From assembly GCA_020975725.1 (NCBI GenBank), contig QXJR01000026.1, forward strand, positions 248,001 through 312,000: 64,000 nucleotides of DNA, given 5' to 3'. Below, piece after piece: positions 29,427 to 39,675 of this stretch (the stretch's first letter is position 1; each line of letters starts with the position of its first letter). Source of the DNA: Picocystis sp. L7 (Eukaryota; Chlorophyta; Picocystophyceae; Picocystales; Picocystaceae). A model generated the notes under the pieces. That model did no database searches and was not told the origin of the DNA. It saw only the letters and a program-made list of their open reading frames with translations. The translations under genes were made by a program, and so were the position numbers.

Positions 29427-31052
29427 TTACGCAGTTGAAGTGGTGCCTGGCTCATCCAACTCCCTCCCATACCCATCTCTGAGCAGGAGAAGCACCACCG
29501 CATTGGTCCATCCAAACCCAACTTGAACCTCATACTCTCCTCCGCTGCCAGCTGTCCCACATACCTTGCGGCCATCGTACTTTTCGTACATGTTACCAGT
29601 GGACTGCCATCCATGCCATGCATTTCGCAAAAACGCCGTGGCCATCTGCTTGTCCAGGCTACAAGGATCGTCGGGATCAATGTGCTTGGCCACACCCTCC
29701 ACCAGCATATGCACGAGTGGTGGCCAAACATTAGGATAGTCCCACTGCTGCCCACTATTTTTGTTGGATGCCACGACTCCCCCTTCCATTAAGAGTCCAG
29801 ATCTTCTTAAGGATTCTAATGCTTGTCGAGCTTGCTCCGAAGATGTTTCTGCTTCGCACCACAGCGGGACGAAATCCGATGCAAATACACCATCCACACA
29901 ATCGAGATTCTGCTTTGGCACACACTGGCCTAGCAGCGACGAATCGTAATCCTCCTCACTCATGATCAAGTCTTGCCACCTCTTGTGCACATCGCTCCAA
30001 AGGACATTGGCAATAGCATAACGTCTTTGTTCTGCTAGCTGTAAAAATGTGCTGGCCGTCGAAGGATCCCCTCCTTCCTCAGCGATCGTGGCAATGGCTC
30101 GCTCCATTTTGAATAAGAAAGCATTCAGATCCACTGGAATGACCCTGGTTGTACACGTACTCTTAAGGTCAAATCCACTCTCCATCCAGCGGGCACTGAA
30201 GTCCCATCCAGAAGCACATGCACTGGACATGTTCCTCCACAGCCTTCTTTTGTCGCTCTCCACTAGTTCTTGAGCCAGCTCAATGTCTTCACGGAATGAC
30301 TCTGGTCGTGGTTCAGCAGTGTTGCTCCAGTATCGATGAAGAACAACTATTTCTCCTCCTTCCAGCTCTACACGCACTGCTTTGCATCCAATAGTGGCAC
30401 TCTTGTGTTCTTCCACGAGCAGCTGAAGCGTATCTTGTTCCCTTGCATGCGGCATCTTTTCGAGCGCAGCTGCCAGGAGTGGCGGCTGGCTTCTTCCCAA
30501 GTAATACTTCCTCATCCCATTGGGCACAACACCGTAGGTCCTGATTGTCCACAGCAAATTTCGCAGCGCACCTGTGCCTTCAGCATGCAGTCCACATGCA
30601 TCCAATGCAAGTGCGCACCAGTAGCTGTCCCAGTAGTAGGATTCTCGAAACCGACCTGCTGGAATCACCATGGGGTGGGGTACAGGTAAGAGAGACGTGG
30701 TATTGTTAGCTTTGGATTCGACTGTCGGACATGTTCGAAGGAGTTTCGTCCAGCTCCCGGCAAGCCATTGCGACCAGATGCCTCGGACAGAACCTGACGG
30801 AAACGCAGCAGGTGATTGTGGGTGCGACGAGAGGGACGTAGGCTGGTCCAGGTCACTTCCAGCTTGGTCAAAGTGGCGTTGCACGGCCTCGCGTACCGCT
30901 TCTGCTCCTCCTGGAAGTGCGTGAAGGACGTCCTTCGTGGCTGCTTCCACGCAGGTGTGACGTCGAAGCGGCATGTCCACGAATGTCTTGCAGTCTTCGA
31001 ACGCCCCTGAAGACTGCACGGCTTCCAGGAGTTCCTTCGGGATCCAACTCAT
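29427..31052 (-). CDS. Trehalase (GH37)
   Basis: A 541-aa protein starting at MSWIPKELLEAVQ, whose SSGAFEDCKTFVDMPLRR matches the conserved trehalase N-terminus. Family signatures are present: PAGRFRESYYWDSYW (signature 1) and QQWDYPNVWPPLVHM (signature 2). RSQPPLL and DFSARWM carry expected active-site residues, and GFGWTNAVVL is at the C-terminus. The enzyme hydrolyses alpha,alpha-trehalose to glucose with inversion. No signal peptide is visible from this start, suggesting a cytosolic enzyme. However, the frame is open upstream to 31673 and a small upstream coding exon near 31170 is possible, so targeting is unsettled. Confidence 0.93.
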   Translation of the reverse strand: MSWIPKELLEAVQSSGAFEDCKTFVDMPLRRHTCVEAATKDVLHALPGGAEAVREAVQRHFDQAGSDLDQPTSLSSHPQSPAAFPSGSVRGIWSQWLAGSWTKLLRTCPTVESKANNTTSLLPVPHPMVIPAGRFRESYYWDSYWCALALDACGLHAEGTGALRNLLWTIRTYGVVPNGMRKYYLGRSQPPLLAAALEKMPHAREQDTLQLLVEEHKSATIGCKAVRVELEGGEIVVLHRYWSNTAEPRPESFREDIELAQELVESDKRRLWRNMSSACASGWDFSARWMESGFDLKSTCTTRVIPVDLNAFLFKMERAIATIAEEGGDPSTASTFLQLAEQRRYAIANVLWSDVHKRWQDLIMSEEDYDSSLLGQCVPKQNLDCVDGVFASDFVPLWCEAETSSEQARQALESLRRSGLLMEGGVVASNKNSGQQWDYPNVWPPLVHMLVEGVAKHIDPDDPCSLDKQMATAFLRNAWHGWQSTGNMYEKYDGRKVCGTAGSGGEYEVQVGFGWTNAVVLLLLRDGYGRELDEPGTTSTA

Positions 31053-32099
31053 GTCAGGATACGTTTCCGAACCGTTTTGTATTGCCGTCTTCCTAGGAGC
31101 CAGCACTTGACCACGACGGCTGGCACGTCCAGGTCGGCGTCGGTTGTCGTTGCAGGCCCCTCTCCACCGCCATGGACCGGCTTCCTCCTTTCCGTACCGC
31201 GTCCGCGTGGCTGCACAACCCTTCTCGATTCTCCTTTCCTCGTCGTTTTCGGCGCTTCGATGCGCGATCGACGGCGTGGAAGGCGCGCTCCTGGTCGGTT
31301 TCGGATCCGATTCGCGACGAACCGAGAGGTGTGGGACGAGGGAGGGGAACGAAGGGGTTAACACGTGCGAAAACTCGGGGCGGGTGGGGGGAACGACACG
31401 CGTGACGTGGCATCGATACGGGTCTCGACCGATGCGCCTCGCTGGCGCGGAGCGACGAGGCGCACCGCGCGTTTCGAAGCTGTCCACGCAAGGATGGGAT
31501 GGGAATCGAAGGACGACGTCCGATGGACGTGGAGACGGTGCAGAGCCAGGCCTTCGCGAGACCTGAGCGTCCCGGCCCGTGGCAGGGAAAGAGGTCCAGC
31601 GCAAGAGCATCCGCGCTTCAGGGCTGCGTTCCTTCCCACGCCTTTGATGTCCAAACGAGTGCACAGAAGCCATGCTTTCGCGAGCCAGCGCTTCCTCGCC
31701 GGACGGTGGACGTGCTCCACGCCGTCTTCACGCGGATGTTCCACGAAGGTCTCTCCTCGCACAATCCGCAGCAGCAACCAGGTATGTCGTGCTCTCGTCC
31801 TCGGCCCATTGGGAAGCATGCTCGTGTCTTACCAGCTCGTCCATCGCGCCATCGCTCCACTCGAACGATTGCGATCCGACGTGTTCCAGACGGTTGGACC
31901 GGGTCGTCCCTTTCGATGAACCGAGATTCCATCCCTTATCAGACCCGAAGGCTTGATCGGACAGACCCGAACGATTCGGGTCTCTAGTCTGGGTTCGACG
32001 ATCGCTTCGAGCGCACCTCGTCGCGCGCAAATCCGCGCATGACGCTGGACACGCGCAAGGAAGAGCTCCAAGGGCCCCTGGTCGGCCGGAAAAACCAGC
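31053..32099. other. Intergenic, possible small minus-strand gene
   Basis: This 1 kb region holds the promoters of trehalase and the PLC-X gene (GTTAACACGTG at 31357). On the minus strand around 31600-31790 there is a coding-like stretch, FVEHPREDGVEHVHRPARKR followed by WLAKAWLLCTRLDIKG, Trp- and Arg-rich like a small organellar ribosomal or assembly protein. I cannot place its start, and call no gene. Confidence 0.3.
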
Positions 32100-33320
32100 A
32101 TGCGAGGTGTGGAAGTCCTCTCCTTCGCCCTAGGACTGGCCGTGTCTAGACTTGCAGCTGCACATGTCGACACCTACGTTCCTGGAGACGTCCACGAGGA
32201 CGTGAAAGCCTACCTCGCAGAGAAGCGCCGAGACACTTTGTACGCCAATGAAAGGTTGGATAGAAGCCGATTTCATGCAGAAACGTCGCAGTACTCCAAC
32301 GAGGACGTCCTTTGGGAAGGTCCGAGCTGTGCCTGGATGGGGGAGCTACACGCCGAGTTGGAATCTCGAACACTGTTTGAGTTGACTCTGCCTGGAACGC
32401 ACAACTGTGGGTCCTATCTACTCTCCGAAGAACTCATGCCTGGAGATTGGGGAGAAAAGAGCGAAGCTGCACTGAAGGTGGCGGAATTCCTGCACATCCC
32501 GGTGGAGGACGTCATCACTCCTTGGAGCCTGACGCAGGATCGAAGCGTACTCAAGCAACTGGAGTTGGGCTCAAGGTATTTGGACTTGAGGTCGGGATGG
32601 AATGGAAAAGAATGGAGGACTTTTCACTTGGAGCAAGGTGTGCTCATATCTGATGTCCTCGCTGACGTAGAAGCGTTTCTGGCAAAGCACCCGATGGAGA
32701 TAGTTTACTTGGAAGTCTCTCACCTGGTGGGTTCGCCAACTGAAGAACAAGTGTGTCAGCTGGCAAGCATGATACAAAAAATTTGCTCAGCGTATTTATT
32801 GCCACGTTCTCTTTCTTTGCAGGAGAAAACGGTCGGGGACATCGTTCGCTCCGGCAAGCGCCTCGTCGCCTCTCTTGCAACGTCCCGCGCAGTTTTGAAC
32901 GAGTTCCCCCTAATCTGGCCTGGCTACACGTTCTACAATACCTACGCAAACACCGATGATCTCCGAAGAATGATTGCCTTCAATGAGAGGACGACCACAT
33001 GGTTTGCCAAGTATCGCAGGCAATTATGGTTCAGTGGTTTCCTCTTCAAGGTTTCTTGGACTCTCACACCTCAAGTGCACACTATTGTTGACAGTATGCT
33101 GACTAGAAATCCCCGTAATCTATACACGTTGGCCAAGTATGCTGCTGAACATTTTGAGGCCTTCAGTTCATGGATGAATGGCAGGGGAATACAAGGGGGC
33201 AATATACTCCTGTTTGATTTCTTGGACCTCTCCATAAACAGAACGGAGGGCTGCGAAAGTATGGTTGCCTTGGTGAGGGCGATAAATCCAGTGCTTCAGA
33301 ATACAACGATGCCTTTATAA
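32100..33320 (+). CDS. Secreted PI-PLC X-domain protein
   Basis: A 406-aa protein with an N-terminal signal peptide (hydrophobic residues 5-20, VEVLSFALGLAVSRLAAA). The X-domain-like TIM-barrel half starts at FELTLPGTHNCGSY, where the His is the first catalytic histidine, and continues with VLKQLELGSRYLDLRSGW. An expected second His lies in FHLEQGVLISDVL, and PMEIVYLEVSHLVG follows. No Y, PH or C2 domain is present, as in the bacterial-like and PLCXD-type proteins. These cleave phosphoinositide or GPI headgroups, or have lost activity. Secretion or a lysosomal/ER location fits the signal peptide. It converges on the carboxypeptidase gene with 79 nt between stops. Confidence 0.82.
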   Translation: MRGVEVLSFALGLAVSRLAAAHVDTYVPGDVHEDVKAYLAEKRRDTLYANERLDRSRFHAETSQYSNEDVLWEGPSCAWMGELHAELESRTLFELTLPGTHNCGSYLLSEELMPGDWGEKSEAALKVAEFLHIPVEDVITPWSLTQDRSVLKQLELGSRYLDLRSGWNGKEWRTFHLEQGVLISDVLADVEAFLAKHPMEIVYLEVSHLVGSPTEEQVCQLASMIQKICSAYLLPRSLSLQEKTVGDIVRSGKRLVASLATSRAVLNEFPLIWPGYTFYNTYANTDDLRRMIAFNERTTTWFAKYRRQLWFSGFLFKVSWTLTPQVHTIVDSMLTRNPRNLYTLAKYAAEHFEAFSSWMNGRGIQGGNILLFDFLDLSINRTEGCESMVALVRAINPVLQNTTMPL

Positions 33321-33399
33321 TGTGTCTGTTGCTTTCCGTAAGCCAAAGAACTTGCACTGTTTCACCCAACACTGTTTCTATGAACCAAACGTAATGCTT

Positions 33400-34941
33400 T
33401 TACATTGTGTGCCGCGGTGGTCGCTTCCTAATTCTACTCCTCATGCCAATCAAAATGAGGATGAAAAGAAATCCTTCTGCAATACCAGTGCAGTCAAACA
33501 ATGCCGTGACAAGGATGCTACTCGGTTCTGCCACTTCTAATATTGCTGGCTGCTTTGAATATGTCTCTCGCTCCTGGACAAGAGCAGCAGGGCGGGTTGT
33601 CAGGGAACGAAATATCTTCCTATCATACGCTTCTGTCAAAAAATCGACAATACCAAGTTCCCATCGTGTCAGAACATCTGTGTACGAGCTTCTAGTGGTC
33701 GGATTGAACATGCGAAAGCAATCATCTCTGTGAGCGCTGGCCCCATAAATCTCCCAAGTCATTACCACAGGGATACCAATCCTATCAAAGATATAATCAT
33801 CAGCGGTACCATGTGCAAGATAGCCAACTGTGTTCCCACCTGGTCCAATAGCGCACTTCTTGTTGCAGTATCGTTCATTAATCATCTTCAACATGTCAAG
33901 CACAGGAGAAATCAATGGTGTCGTCGGCACTTTCTCGATATAGTTGTAGGGGGTAAAAAGACCCTCCATGCCCGAGTGAAAGTTTATCCAAATGTGCGGG
34001 TTGAATTCCTCTACTAGACCCTTGGTGATCTTCACCTCTGGTTCGCTAAATGGAGCCTTTCCCGGGTACTCCTCTTCCGGGTCATAATCTGGAGCCTTGG
34101 TTCCCCAATCAAGTCCCCAGTTACGATTTAGGTCCACCCCCCTCCCATTCTTACGTTCACAAAATCCACCTGCTTCCACCAGAAGCCTCCCATTCTTGTT
34201 CTCTACAGGCACAATCTTGATGATGGAATGATCTATCATATTGCGAACCTTGGTTTCTGTGGTTCGGTTCTTGAATCGAGCAACCAGACTTCGTGGGTCC
34301 AGGAATGACTGGACGAGCTTGGCACCCAATTCAGATGTAATGATTTCTCGACCGTGTTCACCGAAATTTAGCAAGACGCGCATTTCATTCTCGTCAAAGT
34401 GTGAAAGGCTTTGTCGGATGGTCACAATGTCTGTCTGCGCTTCATAGTTTCCGTCCTCGGCTCTCCTGGTTTCCCAACTTGCAGATTCCGCATATTTGGT
34501 CGATGTAACGGTCTCTTTAAGCTGCGCAATGAAGGTTTCGTAAGTGGAATAGTAGCTGTAGTCTGGTTTTGCGAAAGTGGGTGTTGTCCTACGCAAGTTC
34601 CTGGATTGATGCGACGAAGTCGTCTCGTCGTCCACCTTCGACTTGAGCAGCTCGCTTGCTCTTCTGGCCCTAGGTTCGTCTACCCGTTCACTTCGAGCAA
34701 AATCTTCTACGTCTGTCCTTGCCTCGTCTTTCATGTGAAATTTTTTCTCCACGCAAGGAAGAGGATCCAGCCGCAAGCCTTGTCTTCGATGCGACTTACG
34801 TGCTGCGCCTGCACGTCGAAGTGTCGGTGACCATCTCACACGTCCGTAGAGAGGTCCTCCTTCCCATTCCTCGATCAAACGCACGTTTTGAAAAGGAAAA
34901 TGAATCCTTTTCGGAAGAACCCCCGGAAAGGACGATCCCAT
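33400..34941 (-). CDS. M14 zinc carboxypeptidase with C-terminal membrane anchor, two exons
   Basis: My preferred model is 34941-34800 plus 34727-33400 (489 aa), joined across a 72-nt GTAAGT...AAAG intron in phase 1. The intron is a multiple of three without a stop, so unspliced reading is also possible. Zinc ligands are in NFGEHGREI (HxxE) and INFHSG (third His). GVDLNRNWGLDW carries the Asn-Arg substrate-binding pair and MTWEIYG contains the likely catalytic Glu. A hydrophobic segment near the C-terminus (GFLFILILIG) followed by basic residues looks like a tail anchor. The family removes C-terminal residues from peptides; the plant-type M14 members are usually secretory. No N-terminal signal is visible, so the 5' end may be incomplete. 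Confidence 0.83.
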   Translation of the reverse strand: MGSSFPGVLPKRIHFPFQNVRLIEEWEGGPLYGRVRWSPTLRRAGAARKSHRRQGLRLDPLPCVEKKFHMKDEARTDVEDFARSERVDEPRARRASELLKSKVDDETTSSHQSRNLRRTTPTFAKPDYSYYSTYETFIAQLKETVTSTKYAESASWETRRAEDGNYEAQTDIVTIRQSLSHFDENEMRVLLNFGEHGREIITSELGAKLVQSFLDPRSLVARFKNRTTETKVRNMIDHSIIKIVPVENKNGRLLVEAGGFCERKNGRGVDLNRNWGLDWGTKAPDYDPEEEYPGKAPFSEPEVKITKGLVEEFNPHIWINFHSGMEGLFTPYNYIEKVPTTPLISPVLDMLKMINERYCNKKCAIGPGGNTVGYLAHGTADDYIFDRIGIPVVMTWEIYGASAHRDDCFRMFNPTTRSSYTDVLTRWELGIVDFLTEAYDRKIFRSLTTRPAALVQERETYSKQPAILEVAEPSSILVTALFDCTGIAEGFLFILILIGMRSRIRKRPPRHTM

Positions 34942-35030
34942 CGATCGAATCCGGACGCCCCGGGTTTGACGGGGACAGGTTGGGTGGGTTTCCCGACCCA
35001 CGCCACCCTTTCGATTCCCGTCCATCCATG

Positions 35031-35060
35031 CAGTCCATGAACGGTCCATGAACGGTCCTT
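35031..35060. promoter_or_regulatory. GGTCCATGAACGGTCC motif upstream of carboxypeptidase
   Basis: AGTCCATGAACGGTCCATGAACGGTCC forms an almost exact tandem duplication of CCATGAACGGT, 90-120 nt before the carboxypeptidase start; same motif class as 1539-1606 and 14802-14942. Confidence 0.45.
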
Positions 35061-35213
35061 CTGGCCTGGTGAAGGTGGATGCATGCCGACGCGCATGCGA
35101 CCATTTGCTTTCGTGATGAGAACGATCGGATGTATGCGTGACGCACTGTATCTTGCATGCGTTATCACGCGTGTTTGAGGGAAGAAGACGAATAGTGGAG
35201 GACCAGAGCGAGG

Positions 35214-35686
35214 ATGGAAGCACGCACGACGGTGGCGAAAGGCTTGGTCCTGCACCGAAACGAGCCTGTCGCTAGCTCGTCCACAGGTGTTTACAGAGCA
35301 CGAAGAACGCGTATCGATGAAGATGTGGGCTCGGATTCGATCCAGTGATAGGAAAAGCGCATACCAGCTAACCGGAAGGGTTTGAGTCTATCTTGGGTGC
35401 TCTGCAACGCTTTGGAGCGAATCTAGACGCCGAAAAATATGCTGGACGTCCAGGCCCGTCGGATCAGGCACCTATCGAGTCGCGACAAACGGACACCAAT
35501 CGTTCACGCAACCATCACAAGGGCGAGTATGCGAGTAGATCTTCATGCCACACGAAGATGAAGGGCATATCGCTGTTTTCGCAGCGAGGAACATCGCCGG
35601 CCCAGGACGGTCAATGGTTGCAGATTTGGGAGGCTGGACATGCGAGCTGGTTGAAAGGCAAGACCGGTGCATTCCTTGCCCAGTAG
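35214..35686 (+). CDS. Hypothetical protein, probably spliced
   Basis: An ATG at 35214 opens a short frame (MEARTTVAKGLVLHRNEPVA) that ends near 35346. A second coding-like frame runs from about 35383 to the stop at 35686 (LQRFGANLDAEKYAGRPGPS, ending LKGKTGAFLAQ). The two probably belong to one gene with an intron in between, but I cannot pick a clean donor/acceptor pair. Residue use (Arg, Ser, Gln, Trp, few hydrophobics) suggests an extended cytoskeletal or nuclear protein. Another plus-strand frame at 35545-35859 is a competing reading. No family recognised. Confidence 0.3.
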
Positions 35687-36079
35687 GCGATTTGAAATGT
35701 CGAAAACATAAGGAAGCAAACGCAGCGATTTCAAAATTCAGTGCATACAGAACGCCGGTAAGGAGCTGGGACAGCACCAACTCGATCACTTTGAGGGAAA
35801 TCCGACGGTCATTTGGGCGGAACAGCAACATCCATCGGTGTATCGCATTTGACGCTTGAAAAGTGTGATCCCTTTCTTGTTGGTGGACCAACGTGAGCAC
35901 GGAATCCGTTGAGTATTTTTCCGAAAAGGAAACACGGGCAGTGCATAGGGTTCAGGGGAGAGAGAAATTGAGGGTGGGTGCAAACGATCTGCGACGCATC
36001 ATGTCTACATTCGGCGTACCAGAAGCCACTGTCCCAGAAACGGGCTTAGTCAAGGGCTAATTATTAAGACCTTGGTCTT

Positions 36080-37489
36080 TCAAAAGCGTAAAATGTGGTA
36101 CCACTTTGGTTTGCTTGTCTTTTTCGGTGTCTTTGGGCCCTTTTGATGACCAGGTGTTCGGGTGCTGCCTTCTAATTGCCCTGCCTCGAGATTACTAATG
36201 TCTTCTGCTGGCGGTTTAAACGAGTCCTGTATCTTTGCAGGGTCAAGTTCTTCTGCAATGGACATCTTTGTGGGTGTTCTCCTAGACTTTGTGGGGCTTC
36301 CTGTGCTTGCTTTGACTGCCTTCCCGGCGGGTGTCCCTGAGGGTGATGATGCGACAGGTTCTGCCGTGCCCTGCTTCCGCGCTGGACTTGGAGACTTGTC
36401 TGAACTGATTACTGGAGAGCGCCACGGCTTTGCTGTTTCTTCAGGAAACACGATGCTTCGACGTGCTGGAGTTTTCTGCTGTGTTGAAGCAAGTACTTCT
36501 CTACTGGCAACTGTGTTAGCCTTTCTTCTTTCTGTTAGCTTTATACCAAGATGGGGAGCTGCCAAAGGATCAACACTCGAGCCAGGCACGAATATGTGCG
36601 ACTGCTCCTCCCAATCAATGCTGGAAGGACTGCTTCTGGCGCTCTTCTTCTTCTTCGGTCCCTTTGCAGCCGGGTCTTCCTTAGACTGTGCAGGCAACTT
36701 CTTCGTGTTTGCTACTGTCTTTGGGGTCATTCCAAGTTCGATGCATGCTTTTCTAGCCAGTGCAGGTGTTGGTTTTGTGTCCGTAAGTGTCTGTGCCCAG
36801 ACACACTCGCCATCCTCAAAGTCATCCAATGCAAGCTTTTCTCTCCCTTCAAAAGAGAAAAAGGCAACAACGTGAAGATCTCCCAGGGGAACTGACGAGT
36901 CCATCTTGCCTTTCTTCACGACAGCAGACTTGAGGGATTCCATGGAATCGATGCTGTTCAGCAACTTCATCACCAAATGCGCATCTGGCTTGTAGTTGGT
37001 TCTTCTGAACAGCCCCCTATGCAGCGGAGAGATCCACCGATACACATGTATGGTTTTTGGTCCTTTTTGCTTGGGTTTGGAAAGTCGAATGTTAAGGAGG
37101 TCCTGTGTAGATCCCTTCTTCTTCGATGCTACAGCGACTGGCTTTTCATCTCCGGTGCAGGTGTAGAGAAGTTCCTGCCCTCCCACGAGATCGCTGAGTT
37201 TCTCGACGGGCCGCCCCAGCTCCGTGTACATTCCATTGACGGGATTTCGCAGGGGTGGCGTCTTCTTCTTCTCTATCTTGCGGTACGCACTTCGCAGTTC
37301 TGCGTGTCGGAGGAGCACCATCTTCACCCTTTTGTCCGGTGTTTCTCCCACCCTGCGCACGGCAACCTTGACTTTTTCCTTGGATTCATCGGTGCTGCTC
37401 GCGTCTGGATCCTTCTCCACCTTCTTCGGCTTCGTCTTGTCCCTCTGTTCGCCTGCAATGCGCTTCGCTTCGGCGCTCGAAGCTGCCAT
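36080..37489 (-). CDS. Doublecortin-like basic protein
   Basis: A 469-aa, Lys/Pro/Ser-rich protein. Residues about 50-125 resemble a doublecortin domain: VKMVLLRHAELRSAYRK, then PVNGMYTELGRPVEKLSDLV and GGQELLYTCTGDEKP, matching the DCX pattern of a short ridge, 'lyt-x-x-G-x-x-v-x-x-l-x-d-l' and 'yv-x-x-g-x-e-x-f'. A second, weaker copy starts at IHVYRWISPLHRGLF. The C-terminal half is disordered and basic with many SP/TP sites. Doublecortin proteins bind and stabilise microtubules. The gene is divergent from the alpha-tubulin gene at 38144, a suggestive but not conclusive context. The start at 37489 is the first ATG after Arg-rich, promoter-like sequence; the frame is open to 37735. Confidence 0.6.
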   Translation of the reverse strand: MAASSAEAKRIAGEQRDKTKPKKVEKDPDASSTDESKEKVKVAVRRVGETPDKRVKMVLLRHAELRSAYRKIEKKKTPPLRNPVNGMYTELGRPVEKLSDLVGGQELLYTCTGDEKPVAVASKKKGSTQDLLNIRLSKPKQKGPKTIHVYRWISPLHRGLFRRTNYKPDAHLVMKLLNSIDSMESLKSAVVKKGKMDSSVPLGDLHVVAFFSFEGREKLALDDFEDGECVWAQTLTDTKPTPALARKACIELGMTPKTVANTKKLPAQSKEDPAAKGPKKKKSARSSPSSIDWEEQSHIFVPGSSVDPLAAPHLGIKLTERRKANTVASREVLASTQQKTPARRSIVFPEETAKPWRSPVISSDKSPSPARKQGTAEPVASSPSGTPAGKAVKASTGSPTKSRRTPTKMSIAEELDPAKIQDSFKPPAEDISNLEAGQLEGSTRTPGHQKGPKTPKKTSKPKWYHILRF

Positions 37490-38143
37490 GGCTGGTGTCG
37501 AGGCACACTTCCTCCGAGAGAAACAGGGACCAGGACACTGGCCGAGAGAGGAGGGGCGAAGGGACGTCCACGAAACGACTCCGAGACTCGACGAGGAATA
37601 GTCACAAACGTGGCAGGAATCCTCGTCGACAGATGGCCCGTTATGGGCGCGTGGACGGGACGGGTTGTCGTGGAGGACGCGCGTCCCATCCCTGGGACTT
37701 CGTCCGAGAAACCCCAATGGTCCTCTGCGGTGCATGATCGCCTTGACGATTGGGATTCCCTGGTCTAGACCCGAGCTCCGTCCGGTTCAAGTTCCCTTTT
37801 GAAAGGGATGGTCCCCCGATCGAATTCTCCGATGCATCCGGGACTGTCCGAACCGCCCTTTCGTCCCATTTTTTGAACCGTCGCCCTCGCGCCCGCATGA
37901 CCGCAGAGGAGATCACCAGCAATCTCACACGATCCTCTGCGGTACTGGGTCGAATGGGACCTCGATCCGGGTGTCCGTTGGAGCGCGCGCTTCGCTTCGT
38001 TTCATTTTCGACGTGTTCGGCCGCGCTCGTCCTCGCTCGAACGCACGCCTCACGTCTTTCTTTCCACCCGATACTTGAAAGGAGAAAAGGGAAGAGACCC
38101 TGGGAACTGATCCCGAAGAGTGGAAAGAGGAAGCGAAAGCACC

Positions 38144-39487
38144 ATGAGAGAGATCATCTCGCTTCATGTCGGACAGGCTGGCGTGCAGCTCGGAAACTCG
38201 TGCTGGGAGCTTTTCCTGGGCGAGCACGACATCGGAAACGATGGCGTGCCGAGGAGCGAAGCAACCAAAAGTGACTCCATCGGCACGTTCTTCGGTGAGA
38301 CCGCTTCTGGAAAGTACGTGCCAAGAGCCATCTACCTGGACCTGGAACCGTCGTGCATCGAGCAGACAAAACAAGGTGAACTGAAAGACCTGTATCATCC
38401 AAGCCAGCTCATCAACGGGAAGGAAGATGCGGCAAACAATTTCGCCCGAGGACATTACACCGTGGGCAAAGAGATCATAGACAAGGCCATGGACACCATT
38501 CGAAAGGTGGCCGATGGCTGCACATCCCTGCAAGGTTTCGCTCTCTTCAGCTCCGTTGGAGGCGGTACAGGTTCTGGACTTGGGACCCTCCTGCTGGAGC
38601 AGCTGAGCTCTGAATACGGCAAGAAATCCAAGCTCTGCTTTTCTGTATTCCCGTCTCCCAAGTTGGCAACTTCAGTGGTAGAACCTTACAACAGCGTCCT
38701 CACCTCCCATGCGTTGCTTGAGTTTGCAGAGGTGGTCAATGTCTTCGACAACGAGGCTGTTTATGACATATGCAAGGCAAGCCTGGAGCTCGGGAGGCCC
38801 AACTATACGAACCTAAATCGCTTGCTTTGTCAGGTCATATCTTCCATGACGGCGTCCTTGAGATTCGACGGACAGTTGAACGTCGATATCAACGAGTTCC
38901 AGACCAATCTGGTCCCTTACCCCAGAATCCACTTCATGCTCACCAGTTTTTCTCCCATCATCACGGCCGAGAAGGCCATGAGAGAGAGGCAGAGTGTTCA
39001 AGACATCACCTCTGCAGCTTTCGAGCCTGGAACCATGATGGCCAAATGCGATCCTCGTCACGGCAAGTACATGGCCACTTGTTTGCTGTACAGGGGGGAT
39101 GTGGTTCCCAAGGATGTGAACATGGCCGTACAGACAGCGAAATCCAAACGCACCGTCCAGTTCGTGGATTGGTGCCCCACTGGTTTCAAGTGCGGGATCA
39201 ACAGCCAGCCCATGCACCCGGTTCCAGGTTCGGAGATTGCCAAGGTGGAGCGCAGTGTCTGCATGATTGCCAACAACACGGCCATATCCGAGGTTTTCAA
39301 CCGCATCAACCACAAGTTTGATATCATGTATTCCAAGCGTGCGTTTGTCCATTGGTACGTGGGTGAAGGCATGGAGGAGGGCGAATTCTCGGAGGCTCGA
39401 GAGGACCTCGCCTGCCTGGAGAAGGATTACGAAGAGGTGGGTGCAGAATCTGTGCACGCCCCCGGTGTTGAGGACGAGGAGTTTTGA
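38144..39487 (+). CDS. Divergent alpha-tubulin
   Basis: A 447-aa single-exon tubulin. [20 protein letters not shown] opens it, [15 protein letters not shown] is the GTP-binding tubulin signature, and [34 protein letters not shown] and [20 protein letters not shown] mark it as alpha. The catalytic Glu254-equivalent lies in [20 protein letters not shown]. Compared with conserved alpha-tubulins it is unusually divergent in the middle and the acetylatable K40 loop is shortened by several residues ([14 protein letters not shown]). The tail ends GVEDEEF, with Phe instead of Tyr at the C-terminus, as in some fungi. It could be a second, specialised isotype. The LPCAT-like gene begins 189 nt after its stop on the same strand. 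Confidence 0.95.
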   Translation: MREIISLHVGQAGVQLGNSCWELFLGEHDIGNDGVPRSEATKSDSIGTFFGETASGKYVPRAIYLDLEPSCIEQTKQGELKDLYHPSQLINGKEDAANNFARGHYTVGKEIIDKAMDTIRKVADGCTSLQGFALFSSVGGGTGSGLGTLLLEQLSSEYGKKSKLCFSVFPSPKLATSVVEPYNSVLTSHALLEFAEVVNVFDNEAVYDICKASLELGRPNYTNLNRLLCQVISSMTASLRFDGQLNVDINEFQTNLVPYPRIHFMLTSFSPIITAEKAMRERQSVQDITSAAFEPGTMMAKCDPRHGKYMATCLLYRGDVVPKDVNMAVQTAKSKRTVQFVDWCPTGFKCGINSQPMHPVPGSEIAKVERSVCMIANNTAISEVFNRINHKFDIMYSKRAFVHWYVGEGMEEGEFSEAREDLACLEKDYEEVGAESVHAPGVEDEEF

Positions 39488-39675
39488 ATTCCACATCGTT
39501 CATGTCGATCCCATGTAAACTTTTGTTGTCTCTTTTGAACCTGTCGCATGAGTTGTGTGTCTGTCTCGTAACCAGCCCCTGCAGCACGTGCAGGTGGGTG
39601 GAGTGTCGGTGTCCCAAGTTCCACTTCACCACAGACGTTTGGCAAAGGCCGCACTTGTGCGACACGAGTCGGTCG

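Noticed and set aside
35472-35900. 142-residue minus-strand frame
   Set aside because: Competes with plus-strand frames in the same interval; hydrophobic and charged residues are not organised and it would sit directly upstream of the doublecortin-like gene's 3' end.
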